From the NCBI GenBank assembly GCA_035527975.1, contig DATKZM010000091.1, positions 1 to 64,000 of the forward strand: a DNA stretch of 64,000 bases, given 5' to 3'. The notes under the pieces are model-generated. The model had not been told where the DNA came from, did no database searches, and saw only the letters and a list, made by a program, of their open reading frames with translations. Made by a program: the position numbers and the translations under genes. Below, piece after piece: positions 44,693-52,414 of the stretch; position 1 is the first letter of the stretch; each line of letters begins with the position of its first letter. This DNA comes from DATKZM01 sp035527975 (GTDB taxonomy: Bacteria > Pseudomonadota > Alphaproteobacteria > JAPULJ01).

Positions 44693-45256
44693 TCACCCCT
44701 CCTCATACGCGATCTTCATCACCTCGATGCGCTTCGCGCCGTTGGGGGTTCTTATCGCGACCACGTCGCCTTCCTCGGCCTTCATCAGCGCGCGGGCGAT
44801 GGGAGAGATCCAGCTGACCTCGCCGCGCGCGACGCTGGCCTCGTCGATGCCGACGATGCGCAGGGTGCGTTCCTCGTCATCCAAACCGCCGTCGGCGTCC
44901 ACATAGGTGACGGTGGCACCGAAGAACACCTGGTCGCGGTTTTTTTGGCGCGCCGGGTCGACGACCTCGGCGCTCTCGATGCGCTTCATGAGAAAGCGCA
45001 GGCGGCGGTCGATCTCGCGCAGGCGCTTCTTGCCGTAGATGTAGTCGCCATTCTCCGAGCGGTCGCCGTTGCCCGCCGCCCAGGCCACCACCTCGACCAC
45101 CTTGGGGCGCTCGACCCGGCGTAAGCAGTCGAGCTCGTCCCGCAGCAGGCGCAGGCCGTTCGGCGTCACGTAGTTCTTGATGTCCTTGGGCAGCGGGTCC
45201 GGGGTGTCCGGCTCCACCGCCTCGGTCTCAGTCTCCTTGGTGAAGGCCTTGCTCAT
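44693..45256 (-). CDS. greB: Transcription elongation factor GreB
   Basis: A 187-residue Gre factor that stimulates transcript cleavage by backtracked RNA polymerase. The N-terminal coiled coil (about 28-100) includes YVTPNGLRLLRDELDCL, GNGDRSENGDYIYGKKRLRE with the catalytic acidic tip (DRSENGDY) and IDRRLRFLMKRIESAEVVDP. The C-terminal FKBP-like domain has FGATVTYVDADG and the closing GDVVAIRTPNGAKRIEVMKI. The YIYGKKRLREIDRRLRFL wording is that of GreB rather than GreA. An acidic N-terminal tail of about 20 residues is extra. Confidence 0.96.
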   Translation of the reverse strand: MSKAFTKETETEAVEPDTPDPLPKDIKNYVTPNGLRLLRDELDCLRRVERPKVVEVVAWAAGNGDRSENGDYIYGKKRLREIDRRLRFLMKRIESAEVVDPARQKNRDQVFFGATVTYVDADGGLDDEERTLRIVGIDEASVARGEVSWISPIARALMKAEEGDVVAIRTPNGAKRIEVMKIAYEEG

Positions 45257-45703
45257 GGGGTTCCGTTACTAGATACATTGCTTCACGCTCGCAACCTCGC
45301 TGCGCATGGTCGCGCGCTAGCTGAAGCTCAGGCGGCAACCGGACATTAGCCGCTCGATCGTGAATGTCTGTTTGTAGCCGAGACTCTTGAAGAACTCCCC
45401 ATGGATTTCCCGCTTATGCCGAATAGCTTGTCGCTTTTCGTTGCCCATCGCTATGGCCCACCTGTGCAATCGGTTACCTTTCAGTGCCGGCCCGCTCACA
45501 GCACGCAGCACAGAACTCCGAAGTCCGTGATGGGTCACAAGCGGTCGTGCCGACGACCTTGCACCAATGTCCGCTGTTGGGCGCAATGCGGACATTCAGG
45601 TCGCGGCGTCGCTGGGATTTCAAGCCGAGACGCAACCCAGCCCCCCCTTGTCCCCGCCGGGCGCGGCGGTTATCACTGACAAGGGGCGGAAATCGGAGGC
45701 TCG
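45257..45703. other. Intergenic region with GCGGACAT repeats and leader copy A
   Basis: This 447-base gap contains degenerate GCGGACAT-type repeat DNA (about 45320-45600). That includes a perfect 9-bp hairpin AATGTCCGC / GCGGACATT at 45566-45596 and conceptual peptides beginning MSALRPTADIG, a translation often seen from such repeats. The duplicated leader described separately follows. No gene is supported. Confidence 0.6.
45644..45703 (+). promoter_or_regulatory. Duplicated 5' leader element, copy A
   Basis: The roughly 60-bp segment directly before the dioxygenase start begins with CCCCTTGTC, has the core GGCGGTTATCACTGAC, closes with GACAAGGGG (perfect 9-bp inverted repeat with the first block) and ends in AATCGGAGG just before the ATG at 45704. 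Copy B precedes the next gene. It may be an RNA hairpin that exposes or hides the Shine-Dalgarno sequence. Confidence 0.55.
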
Positions 45704-46771
45704 ATGACCAGCGTTTCAGTGACAGGTCCGCAGCGCGGCCAGACGGATAGCGACCGGGCCGCGGCCGCAAAAGCAGACGGCCTGCCCGGCATTCCGGTTA
45801 TCGACCTCGGCGCGCTCTGCGCAGCACAGCGGCCATCACAAGCGTGGCACGCGGCGGTCGAGGCCTTGGCGGCGGAGGTGCGTGCCGCCTGCAGGGACAC
45901 GGGCTTCTTCTACGTAAGCAATCACGGCCTGCCCGAGGCGCTGATCGAGGGCGTGCTGGCCGCCAACCGCACCTTCCACGCCCGGCCCGAGGCCGAAAAG
46001 CTGGCCCTCAAGCTCAATGCCTGGCACCGCGGCTACCAGCCCATGGCCTCGACCCGGCTGAGCCTCTCGGCGCGCTTTGCGCCGGCGCCGGCGCCCAACC
46101 AGCTTGAATCCTTCATCATCCGCGAGGCGGTGCCGCCGGGCCATCCCGACTACAAGGCGCGACCCTTCAAGGGGCCGAACCAGTGGCCGGACGACCCCGA
46201 TTTCCGCCGCGCGGTCGAGGCTTATTTCGACGCCACACGGGCGCTGGCGATGGACTTGCTGCCGGTCTTCTCGGCGGCGGTCGGCGAGCCGCCCGAATTC
46301 TTCGATGGCTTCTTCAACCCGCCCGGCACGACGCTGCGCCTGGTCCACTATCCGCCCAGCCCGGCCCAGCGCCCCGACGACTTCATGGGCATCTATCCGC
46401 ATACCGATTACGGCTTCATTACCATCCTGGCGCAGGACGATGTCGGCGGGCTGGAGATCCAGCGGGTCGACGGCACCTGGATCGAGGCGCCGTCGCTTCC
46501 CGGCACCTTCGTCGTCAACCTGGGCGACGCCGCCGCGCGCTGGACCAACGATGTCTTCAACTCCTCGCCGCACCGGGTGATCAACAAATCGAGCACCCGC
46601 GACCGCTACTCGGTGGCCACCTTCTTCGACCCCAATTTCGACGCTGTCATCGGCTGCCTCGACGGCTTCCTGGCCGACGGCGCCAAACCGAACCACCCGC
46701 CAATCACCTACGTCGACTATTACGGCGAGCGCATGGACACCAACCATCCCGACCGGCGGGCCGCCGACTAG
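45704..46771 (+). CDS. 2-oxoglutarate/Fe(II)-dependent dioxygenase, isopenicillin N synthase family
   Basis: A 355-residue oxygenase. The N-terminal DIOX_N domain begins GIPVIDLGALC and RDTGFFYVSNHGLP. The jelly-roll core has the iron triad His233 and Asp235 in YPHTDYGFITIL and His290 in SSPHRVINKS, with the 2OG-binding pair Arg301 and Ser303 in RYSVATFF. These enzymes hydroxylate, desaturate or cyclise small molecules; closest by style are bacterial proteins of unknown role annotated as isopenicillin N synthase family oxygenases. The Shine-Dalgarno sequence GGAGG is part of the duplicated leader. It is followed by an aminotransferase gene and a transporter operon, which suggests an amino-acid-derived substrate (inference). 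Confidence 0.93.
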   Translation: MTSVSVTGPQRGQTDSDRAAAAKADGLPGIPVIDLGALCAAQRPSQAWHAAVEALAAEVRAACRDTGFFYVSNHGLPEALIEGVLAANRTFHARPEAEKLALKLNAWHRGYQPMASTRLSLSARFAPAPAPNQLESFIIREAVPPGHPDYKARPFKGPNQWPDDPDFRRAVEAYFDATRALAMDLLPVFSAAVGEPPEFFDGFFNPPGTTLRLVHYPPSPAQRPDDFMGIYPHTDYGFITILAQDDVGGLEIQRVDGTWIEAPSLPGTFVVNLGDAAARWTNDVFNSSPHRVINKSSTRDRYSVATFFDPNFDAVIGCLDGFLADGAKPNHPPITYVDYYGERMDTNHPDRRAAD

Positions 46772-46797
46772 CCGGCCTCGATTTGCCAGGCAAGCTC

Positions 46798-46858
46798 ACC
46801 CTTGTCCCCATCGGGCGTGGCGGTTATCACTGACCGGGGGGCAATCGGAGGTTCGGCG
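46798..46858 (+). promoter_or_regulatory. Duplicated 5' leader element, copy B
   Basis: This copy reads ACCCTTGTCCCC, then CGGGCGTGGCGGTTATCACT, GACC, a G run and AATCGGAGG before ATG 46859. It matches copy A at most positions including the 16-base core, but its 3' arm has changed (GACCGG for GACAAG), so the outer hairpin seen in copy A is weakened. It lies within the 87-base gap between the two genes. Confidence 0.55.
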
Positions 46859-47959
46859 ATGAACGCAACGGCGGGGGCGCCGCGGTCTTACATGCCGGAC
46901 AGCGGCATGGCGGTGGTCAAGAAGGTCGCGGTTGGCGTCGGCGAGGCGCCGCTGATCGATCTGTCCCTCAACGAGTCGAGCTATGGTCCCAGCCCCACCG
47001 CGATGGCCGCCGCGCTGGAGCGCTGCCAACGCCTGGAGCGCTACCCCGATCCTGCCAGCACCGAGCTGCGCCGCGCGCTCGGCGAGGCCTACGGCTTCGA
47101 TCCCGACCAGCTCGTCTGCGGCAATGGCTCCGAAGAGCTGATCGACGTGATCGCGCGCATATTTGCCCGGCCCGGCGACGAGATCGTCTTCGGCGCCCAG
47201 GGCTTCATGCAGTTTCCGATCGTCACCGCCCGGGTTGGCGCCACGCCGGTGACGGCGCCCGAGCGCGACCTGGCGCCCGATGCCGACGCGCTGCTGGCGG
47301 CGATTGGCGATAAGACCAAGATCCTCTTCCTCGGCCATCCCGACAATCCGACCGGGCGCTACCTGCCGGCGGACGAGCTGGCGCGGCTCGTCGAGGCAGT
47401 GCCCGAACGGGTGGTGCTGGTGATCGACTCGGCCTATGCGGAATACGCACAACTGGCCGGCGACTACACGGCGGGCCATGAATTCGTCGACGGCCGCCAG
47501 AACGTCATCGTGACGCGTACGTTTTCCAAGGCCTTCGGGCTCGCCGCATTGCGGGTCGGCTGGGCGCATGGCTCGGCGCGCATCGTCGGCTTCATGAACC
47601 GGATGCGCGGCATCGGCAATGTGAACGCGCTGGCCCAGGAAACGGCCAAAGCCGCGCTCGGCGATATGGGCCACGTGGCCATGGTGGCCGAGCGCACGGC
47701 CGAGGAGCGCGCCCGGCTTGCGCCGATCTACGAGGCGCTGGGGCTCGGCGTGTTGCCGGGGGCGGCGAACTTCATGCTGGTCAGGTTTCCAAGTGGCACC
47801 AACCACACCGCCCAGGCGGCGCTCGCCTTCCTCGCCGAGCAGCGCATCATCCTGCGCTCGGTCGACGATTACGGGCTCACCGATTACCTGCGCATCAGCA
47901 TCGGCCTGCCGGAGGAAAACGATGCCGTGATCGCGGGGCTTAAACGGTTCATGGTCTAG
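46859..47959 (+). CDS. Class I/II aminotransferase, histidinol-phosphate aminotransferase-like
   Basis: A 366-residue PLP enzyme of fold type I. It has LSLNESSYGPSPTAMAAAL, the cofactor-phosphate segment CGNGSEELID, GHPDNPTGRYLP, DSAYAEYAQL and the PLP-binding Lys224 in TRTFSKAFGLAALRVGW. This is the HisC-like subgroup, which also contains many aminotransferases for aromatic amino acids and related compounds. No other his gene is present, so histidine biosynthesis is unlikely here. ATG 46859 follows GGAGG in the duplicated leader. It probably works with the dioxygenase upstream. Confidence 0.92.
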   Translation: MNATAGAPRSYMPDSGMAVVKKVAVGVGEAPLIDLSLNESSYGPSPTAMAAALERCQRLERYPDPASTELRRALGEAYGFDPDQLVCGNGSEELIDVIARIFARPGDEIVFGAQGFMQFPIVTARVGATPVTAPERDLAPDADALLAAIGDKTKILFLGHPDNPTGRYLPADELARLVEAVPERVVLVIDSAYAEYAQLAGDYTAGHEFVDGRQNVIVTRTFSKAFGLAALRVGWAHGSARIVGFMNRMRGIGNVNALAQETAKAALGDMGHVAMVAERTAEERARLAPIYEALGLGVLPGAANFMLVRFPSGTNHTAQAALAFLAEQRIILRSVDDYGLTDYLRISIGLPEENDAVIAGLKRFMV

Positions 47960-47994
47960 ATCGGCGCAGTCCAATGTCCGTATACTGAGTATCC

Positions 47995-48813
47995 ATGATC
48001 GCGATCGAACATGTCTCGAAATCCTTTGGCGGCGTCCAGGCCGTCAACGACTGTTCCTTCGAAATCGCCAAGGGCGCCATCACCGGGCTGATCGGCCCCA
48101 ACGGCGCCGGCAAGACCACCCTCTTCAACATCATCGCGGGCGTCTTTGCGCCGACCAGCGGGCGTGTCCGCCTGGAAGGCAAGGACATTACCGGCAAGCT
48201 GCCGCACGAGCTTTTCCGCATGGGGCTCGTGCGGACTTTCCAGATCGCCCAGGAATACGCCGAGATGACGGTGGTGGAGAACCTGATGGTGGTGCCGCCC
48301 GGGCAAAGCGGCGAGAGCCTGTTCGCCTCATGCGCCCGCTGGGCCAAGGTGCGCGGCGAGGAACGCACGGTGCGCGCCCGCGCCGAGGAGGTTCTGGAGT
48401 TCCTCAGCCTCACCCATCTGACATACGAGAAGGCGGGCAACCTGTCCGGCGGGCAGAAGAAGCTGCTCGAGCTCGGCCGCACCATGATGACCGAAGCCAA
48501 GATCGTGCTGCTCGACGAGATCGCCGCCGGCGTCAATCGCACATTGCTGGTCAAGCTCGCCGCCGACATCCAGCGCCTCAACCGCGAGCGCGGCTATACC
48601 TTCTGCGTCATCGAGCACGACATGGAGCTGATCGGCAAGCTTTGCGATCCGGTGATCGTGATGGCCGAGGGCTCGGTGCTGACCACCGGCACGATGGCCG
48701 AAATCCGCAAGAACAACGAGGTTATCGAGGCCTATCTCGGCCATGGCGGCAGCAGCGGCACCAAGGCCAGGCGCAAGCGCAAGACCTCGCCCGGCGGGGC
48801 GGCGGCGTCATGA
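47995..48813 (+). CDS. livG: Branched-chain amino acid-type ABC transporter ATPase LivG
   Basis: A 272-residue ABC ATPase with Walker A GPNGAGKTT, signature NLSGGQKKLLELGRTMM and Walker B KIVLLDEIAAGVNR; the usual DEPxAGL is changed to DEIAAGV, but the catalytic Glu is kept. The C-terminal tail is Lys/Arg-rich (KARRKRKTS). It starts 35 bases after the aminotransferase stop and overlaps the next ATPase as ATGA. With livF, livH and livM it forms a high-affinity importer for amino acids or similar carboxylates. Confidence 0.93.
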   Translation: MIAIEHVSKSFGGVQAVNDCSFEIAKGAITGLIGPNGAGKTTLFNIIAGVFAPTSGRVRLEGKDITGKLPHELFRMGLVRTFQIAQEYAEMTVVENLMVVPPGQSGESLFASCARWAKVRGEERTVRARAEEVLEFLSLTHLTYEKAGNLSGGQKKLLELGRTMMTEAKIVLLDEIAAGVNRTLLVKLAADIQRLNRERGYTFCVIEHDMELIGKLCDPVIVMAEGSVLTTGTMAEIRKNNEVIEAYLGHGGSSGTKARRKRKTSPGGAAAS

Positions 48814-49598
48814 CGCTGCTCACCGCCCACGGCATGACCGGCGGCTATGGCGGCATGGATATCCTGAAGGGTGTCGAGCTGGCCGTCGATGCCGGCGAGA
48901 TCGTGGTCATCGTCGGGCCCAACGGGGCGGGCAAGTCGACGGCGATGAAGGCGATCTTCGGCCTCGTCCATTTGCGCGAGGGCAAGGTCGTCTTCGACGG
49001 CCAGGAGATCACCAATGCCCAGCCCGAGCGGCTGGTGCGCGCCGGCCTCGGCTATGTGCCCCAGGAGCGCAACATCTTTCCCAATCTCAGTGTCCACGAG
49101 AACCTCGAGATGGGCGCTTATATCCGCCGCGACGACATCGGCCCGGCGCTGGAGCGGGTTTACATGCTGTTCCCGCCGCTGGTCGAAAAGCGCAAACAGG
49201 CGGCCGGCGAGCTGTCCGGCGGCCAGCGCCAGATGGTCGCCTTCGGCCGGGCGCTGATGACCGACCCCAAGGTGCTGATGCTCGACGAGCCGACCGCGGG
49301 GCTGTCGCCGCTGTTCATGGACGAGATCTTCGACCGCATCATCGCCGTCAACGAGACCGGCGTCGGCATCCTGATGGTCGAGCAGAATGCGCGCCAGGCG
49401 CTGGAAATCGCCGATCGCGGCTATGTGCTGGCGACCGGCGAGAACCGCTATATCGATACCGGGTCCAACCTGCTGGCCGACCGTGAAGTGGTCGAGTCCT
49501 TCCTGGGCGGCGGCGGCGGCAACGTCGACACCGGCAATGGAAATGGCGACGCTGGGAGCGAGCGCGACGCGGCCGCCAAGGGCGCCGGCGATGATTGA
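48810..49598 (+). CDS. livF: Branched-chain amino acid-type ABC transporter ATPase LivF
   Basis: A 262-residue ABC ATPase with Walker A GPNGAGKSTAMK, LGYVPQERNIFPNLSVHENL, signature ELSGGQRQMVAFGRALM and Walker B KVLMLDEPTAGLSP. The C-terminus carries an unusual 30-residue low-complexity Gly/Asn/Asp tail after FLGGGGGN. The start ATG 48810 overlaps the livG stop (ATGA), and the tail overlaps the livH start by 8 bases. Confidence 0.93.
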   Translation: MTLLTAHGMTGGYGGMDILKGVELAVDAGEIVVIVGPNGAGKSTAMKAIFGLVHLREGKVVFDGQEITNAQPERLVRAGLGYVPQERNIFPNLSVHENLEMGAYIRRDDIGPALERVYMLFPPLVEKRKQAAGELSGGQRQMVAFGRALMTDPKVLMLDEPTAGLSPLFMDEIFDRIIAVNETGVGILMVEQNARQALEIADRGYVLATGENRYIDTGSNLLADREVVESFLGGGGGNVDTGNGNGDAGSERDAAAKGAGDD

Positions 49599-50538
49599 GT
49601 TCTTCAACGACTACATCGTCGCGGCCCTGGTGCTCGGCAGCATCTACTCGCTGGGCGCCATCGGCATCTCGATGATCTACGCGATCCTGCGCTTTGCCCA
49701 TTTCGCGCATGGCGATTTGCTGACGTTGGGCGCCTATATGTCCCTTGGCCTGGTCCAGAAAGGATTCATTGTCTTCATGCCATTGCCGTTCCTCGTCGGG
49801 ACGTTGGGCTTGGCCGGCGAAGAAGCGCTGGCGCCGCTGAGAATGGGCTGGCATCCGGCGCTGACAATCCCAGTGGCCATGGTGTTTACCGCCCTGATCG
49901 CGATCGGCATCGACAGCCTGTTCTACCGGCCATTCCGCAAGTCGCAAGCGATCATCATGGTCATCGCCTCCTTCGGGATTGCGCTGATGCTGCGCTCGGC
50001 GTTTCAGCTCATCTGGGGCATCGACGACCACTATTACTGGCCGATCCAGCCGCCGCTCGAATCGCTCGAGCCTTTCTCCATCAGCGCCAAGCATCTTTAC
50101 ATCGGCGGCGCGGTGATCGTGCTGATCTCGGCCACGCATTACCTCTTGGCCTATACCCGCACCGGCAAGGCGATGCGCGCGATGAGCGACGATCCCGACC
50201 TGGCGCGGATCACCGGTATCCCGACCGAGCGCATCGTGGTCTGGACCTGGATCGTTGGTGCAGCCCTCGGCGCGGCGGCGGGGGTGCTGCTGGGCATGGA
50301 CACGCGGGTCAGGTTCGACATGGGCTGGAACCTGCTGCTGCCGATGTTCGCCGCGGCGATCCTGGGCGGGCTCGGCCGGCCCTACGGGGCGATCGCCGGC
50401 GGCATGGTGATCGGCGGGCTGGAGGAGCTGTCCACCATCGTGATCCCGGGCGACTACAAGAGCGCGGTCGCCTTCGCCGTCATGGTCCTGGTGCTGATCT
50501 TCCGGCCCCAGGGCATCTTCAAGGGACGGATGCTGTAA
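49591..50538 (+). CDS. livH: Branched-chain amino acid-type ABC transporter permease LivH
   Basis: A 315-residue membrane permease. The N-terminus IEFFNDYIVAALVLGSIYSL leads into the LivH core YAILRFAHFAHGDLLTLGAY; the docking loop reads TGKAMRAMSDDPDLARITGI and the C-terminal part FAAAILGGLGRPYGAIAGG. ATG 49591 lies within the end of livF (8-base overlap). The stop overlaps the livM start (TAATG). Confidence 0.93.
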   Translation: MIEFFNDYIVAALVLGSIYSLGAIGISMIYAILRFAHFAHGDLLTLGAYMSLGLVQKGFIVFMPLPFLVGTLGLAGEEALAPLRMGWHPALTIPVAMVFTALIAIGIDSLFYRPFRKSQAIIMVIASFGIALMLRSAFQLIWGIDDHYYWPIQPPLESLEPFSISAKHLYIGGAVIVLISATHYLLAYTRTGKAMRAMSDDPDLARITGIPTERIVVWTWIVGAALGAAAGVLLGMDTRVRFDMGWNLLLPMFAAAILGGLGRPYGAIAGGMVIGGLEELSTIVIPGDYKSAVAFAVMVLVLIFRPQGIFKGRML

Positions 50539-51518
50539 TGGAATTTCTCGGCGGTTTGATCCTGTTCCTGGTCGGCTTTGCGACCCTTGCCGGCATCGCC
50601 TCGGTGAGCACGCTGGGGCTCAATATCTGCTGGGGCGTCACCGGGCTCTTCAATATCGGCATCGCCGGATTCTACGCCATCGGCGCCTACACCTCGGCGA
50701 TCCTGACGGCCGAGCCCTCGGTGCCGTCGAACCCGCATCTGGGCGGTTTCGAGCTGCCAATCCCGGTGGGCTGGGCGGCGGCGATGGTGCTGTCGGCGGC
50801 GGTCGCCTGGGTCGTCGGCAAGGTGTGCCTGCGCCTGCGCGCCGACTATCTGGCCATCGCCACCATCGGCATCGCCGAGATCATCCGCATCACCTTCCGC
50901 AACTGGAGTGCGATCGCCGGCGGCTCCTACGGCATCCACCGCATCCCAAAGCCCTTCGAGAGCTGGCCCCAGCCCTGGGCGGAGATCTTCTTCCTGCTGC
51001 TGGTGGTCGCCGTGGTGGCGGTGATCTACTGGGTGATCGAGCGCGGCATCAACTCGCCCTGGGGCCGGGTGATGCGGGCGATCCGCGAGAACGAGCTGGC
51101 CGCCGCCGCCGCCGGCAAGGATGTCGAGCGCATGCGCCTGCAGGCCTTCGTCTACGGCTCGGCCCTCATGGGGCTCGCGGGCGCGCTGTCGGCGCATTAC
51201 CTGAAGCAATTCCTGCCCGAGGATACCGAGCCGCTGACCGCGACTTTCCTGATCTGGGTGATGCTGATCGCCGGCGGCAGCGGCAACAACAAGGGCGCGA
51301 TCCTGGGCGCCTTCGTGGTCTGGGGCCTGTGGACGATGTCGGAGTTCATGACCGATTTGCTCTCGGCCGAATGGGCGACGCGGGCGGCCTATCTCCGCGT
51401 GTTCATGATCGGGCTGCTGCTGCAGGTGGTGCTGCAGTTCTTCTCGCGCGGGATCATCCCGGAGAAGCCGCCGGTGATCGGGCGGGGGGAGAAGGCGGAG
51501 AAGGTTGAGGCGGGGTAG
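50538..51518 (+). CDS. livM: Branched-chain amino acid-type ABC transporter permease LivM
   Basis: A 326-residue membrane permease with LGLNICWGVTGLFNIGIAGF, LRADYLAIATIGIAEIIRIT, the docking loop SPWGRVMRAIRENELAAAAAG and a C-terminal GNNKGAILGAFVVWGLWTM. It is the last plus-strand gene of the transporter operon. The expected binding-protein gene is on the opposite strand at 52415-53671, beyond an unrelated gene. Confidence 0.93.
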   Translation: MEFLGGLILFLVGFATLAGIASVSTLGLNICWGVTGLFNIGIAGFYAIGAYTSAILTAEPSVPSNPHLGGFELPIPVGWAAAMVLSAAVAWVVGKVCLRLRADYLAIATIGIAEIIRITFRNWSAIAGGSYGIHRIPKPFESWPQPWAEIFFLLLVVAVVAVIYWVIERGINSPWGRVMRAIRENELAAAAAGKDVERMRLQAFVYGSALMGLAGALSAHYLKQFLPEDTEPLTATFLIWVMLIAGGSGNNKGAILGAFVVWGLWTMSEFMTDLLSAEWATRAAYLRVFMIGLLLQVVLQFFSRGIIPEKPPVIGRGEKAEKVEAG

Positions 51519-51575
51519 GGGCGTAAGAGAGCTACCTCGGACTACATAGGCGCATCAAGCAACTGCCTTTAGCTA

Positions 51576-52172
51576 CTATCTCAGTAGGGCTATGAATCCG
51601 GGGATGCTGCCAAATATGCCGCCAACTACGGCCGCGATCACGGCGGCGAGCCACCAACGATTTTTCTCAAGCCAAGACGGACGGGCGTGTCGAATTAGCG
51701 CCCGACCCGCGGCCAGGTGAGAATCAATCAGCGCATTCATCGCACTGACTTCGTCACTTACGTCCTTACGAGCTACAGGATCGGAATGGCTGCGAGCGCG
51801 AAGCGTTTGATCCAATTTGGCCATTTTGTCCAAAAATGCGCGAATATGTTTTCGGAGCAATGTTGCAGTCTCGTCGAGCGCCCTTGGATCGAAATATTGG
51901 GACTCTCTGCATTGACGCACCGATTCTTCAAAATGTTGAACGATTGTGTCCTCTAGGCATGGAGTAAAGAAACGATTCCAATATACTTGTCTTGGGCTAC
52001 CTTCAAACTCGATCCCTCCATAATTCACTGAGTCACCACGGAAATTTGTAATACTTATGGGGTTACCCGATTTGAAGAATGCCCAAGGCGTCAGCATCTT
52101 CTTGTCCATTACATCGAATGAATCCCTGACGGCCTTTTCTCTCAGATGGAAGAATGGACTTTCATCAGCCAT
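51576..52172 (-). CDS. Hypothetical membrane-anchored protein
   Basis: A 198-residue protein I do not recognise. It begins MADESPFFHLREKAVRDSFD, includes SITNFRGDSVNYGGIEFEG, a helical middle (about 80-150) and a C-terminal transmembrane segment WWLAAVIAAVVGGIFGSIPGF, so it is probably a tail-anchored inner membrane protein. The gene and its upstream DNA are AT-richer than the neighbours, with codons ending in A or T much more often, which suggests recent acquisition. It sits between livM and the transporter's binding-protein gene. No mobile element is visible beside it. Confidence 0.7.
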   Translation of the reverse strand: MADESPFFHLREKAVRDSFDVMDKKMLTPWAFFKSGNPISITNFRGDSVNYGGIEFEGSPRQVYWNRFFTPCLEDTIVQHFEESVRQCRESQYFDPRALDETATLLRKHIRAFLDKMAKLDQTLRARSHSDPVARKDVSDEVSAMNALIDSHLAAGRALIRHARPSWLEKNRWWLAAVIAAVVGGIFGSIPGFIALLR

Positions 52173-52337
52173 GACCTTGCATTCCGCGTTCAGGTGTCGG
52201 TTCAGACGTCAACTAACTAATGCGCTTTTCGTATAGGTGCTCAGCATATTGCTAAGGAGCCGGATCATATCGAATTATATTCGCCCAAAATCGAATACCA
52301 TCGGCCCTTACTACCGCGCCAATTCGCGGTTGGAACC

Positions 52338-52373
52338 AAAAGAAAAGGGCCGGCTCCCATCGGAAGCCGGCCC
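52338..52373 (-). terminator. Intrinsic terminator of the binding-protein gene
   Basis: On the minus strand a 9-bp stem (GGGCCGGCT / AGCCGGCCC, plus-strand 52347-52373) with a 9-base loop is followed by a T-rich tract (TTTTCTTTT, plus-strand 52338-52346). It lies about 40 bases after the stop at 52415. This is a textbook Rho-independent terminator. Confidence 0.9.
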
Positions 52374-52414
52374 CTTGTCGTAGGTCGTCTTACGTAGATC
52401 GGATCGCTTGATCC

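Noticed and set aside
46859..47959. True hisC of histidine biosynthesis
   Set aside because: No other his gene is nearby and the context is a dioxygenase and a transporter, so only a HisC-like label is given.
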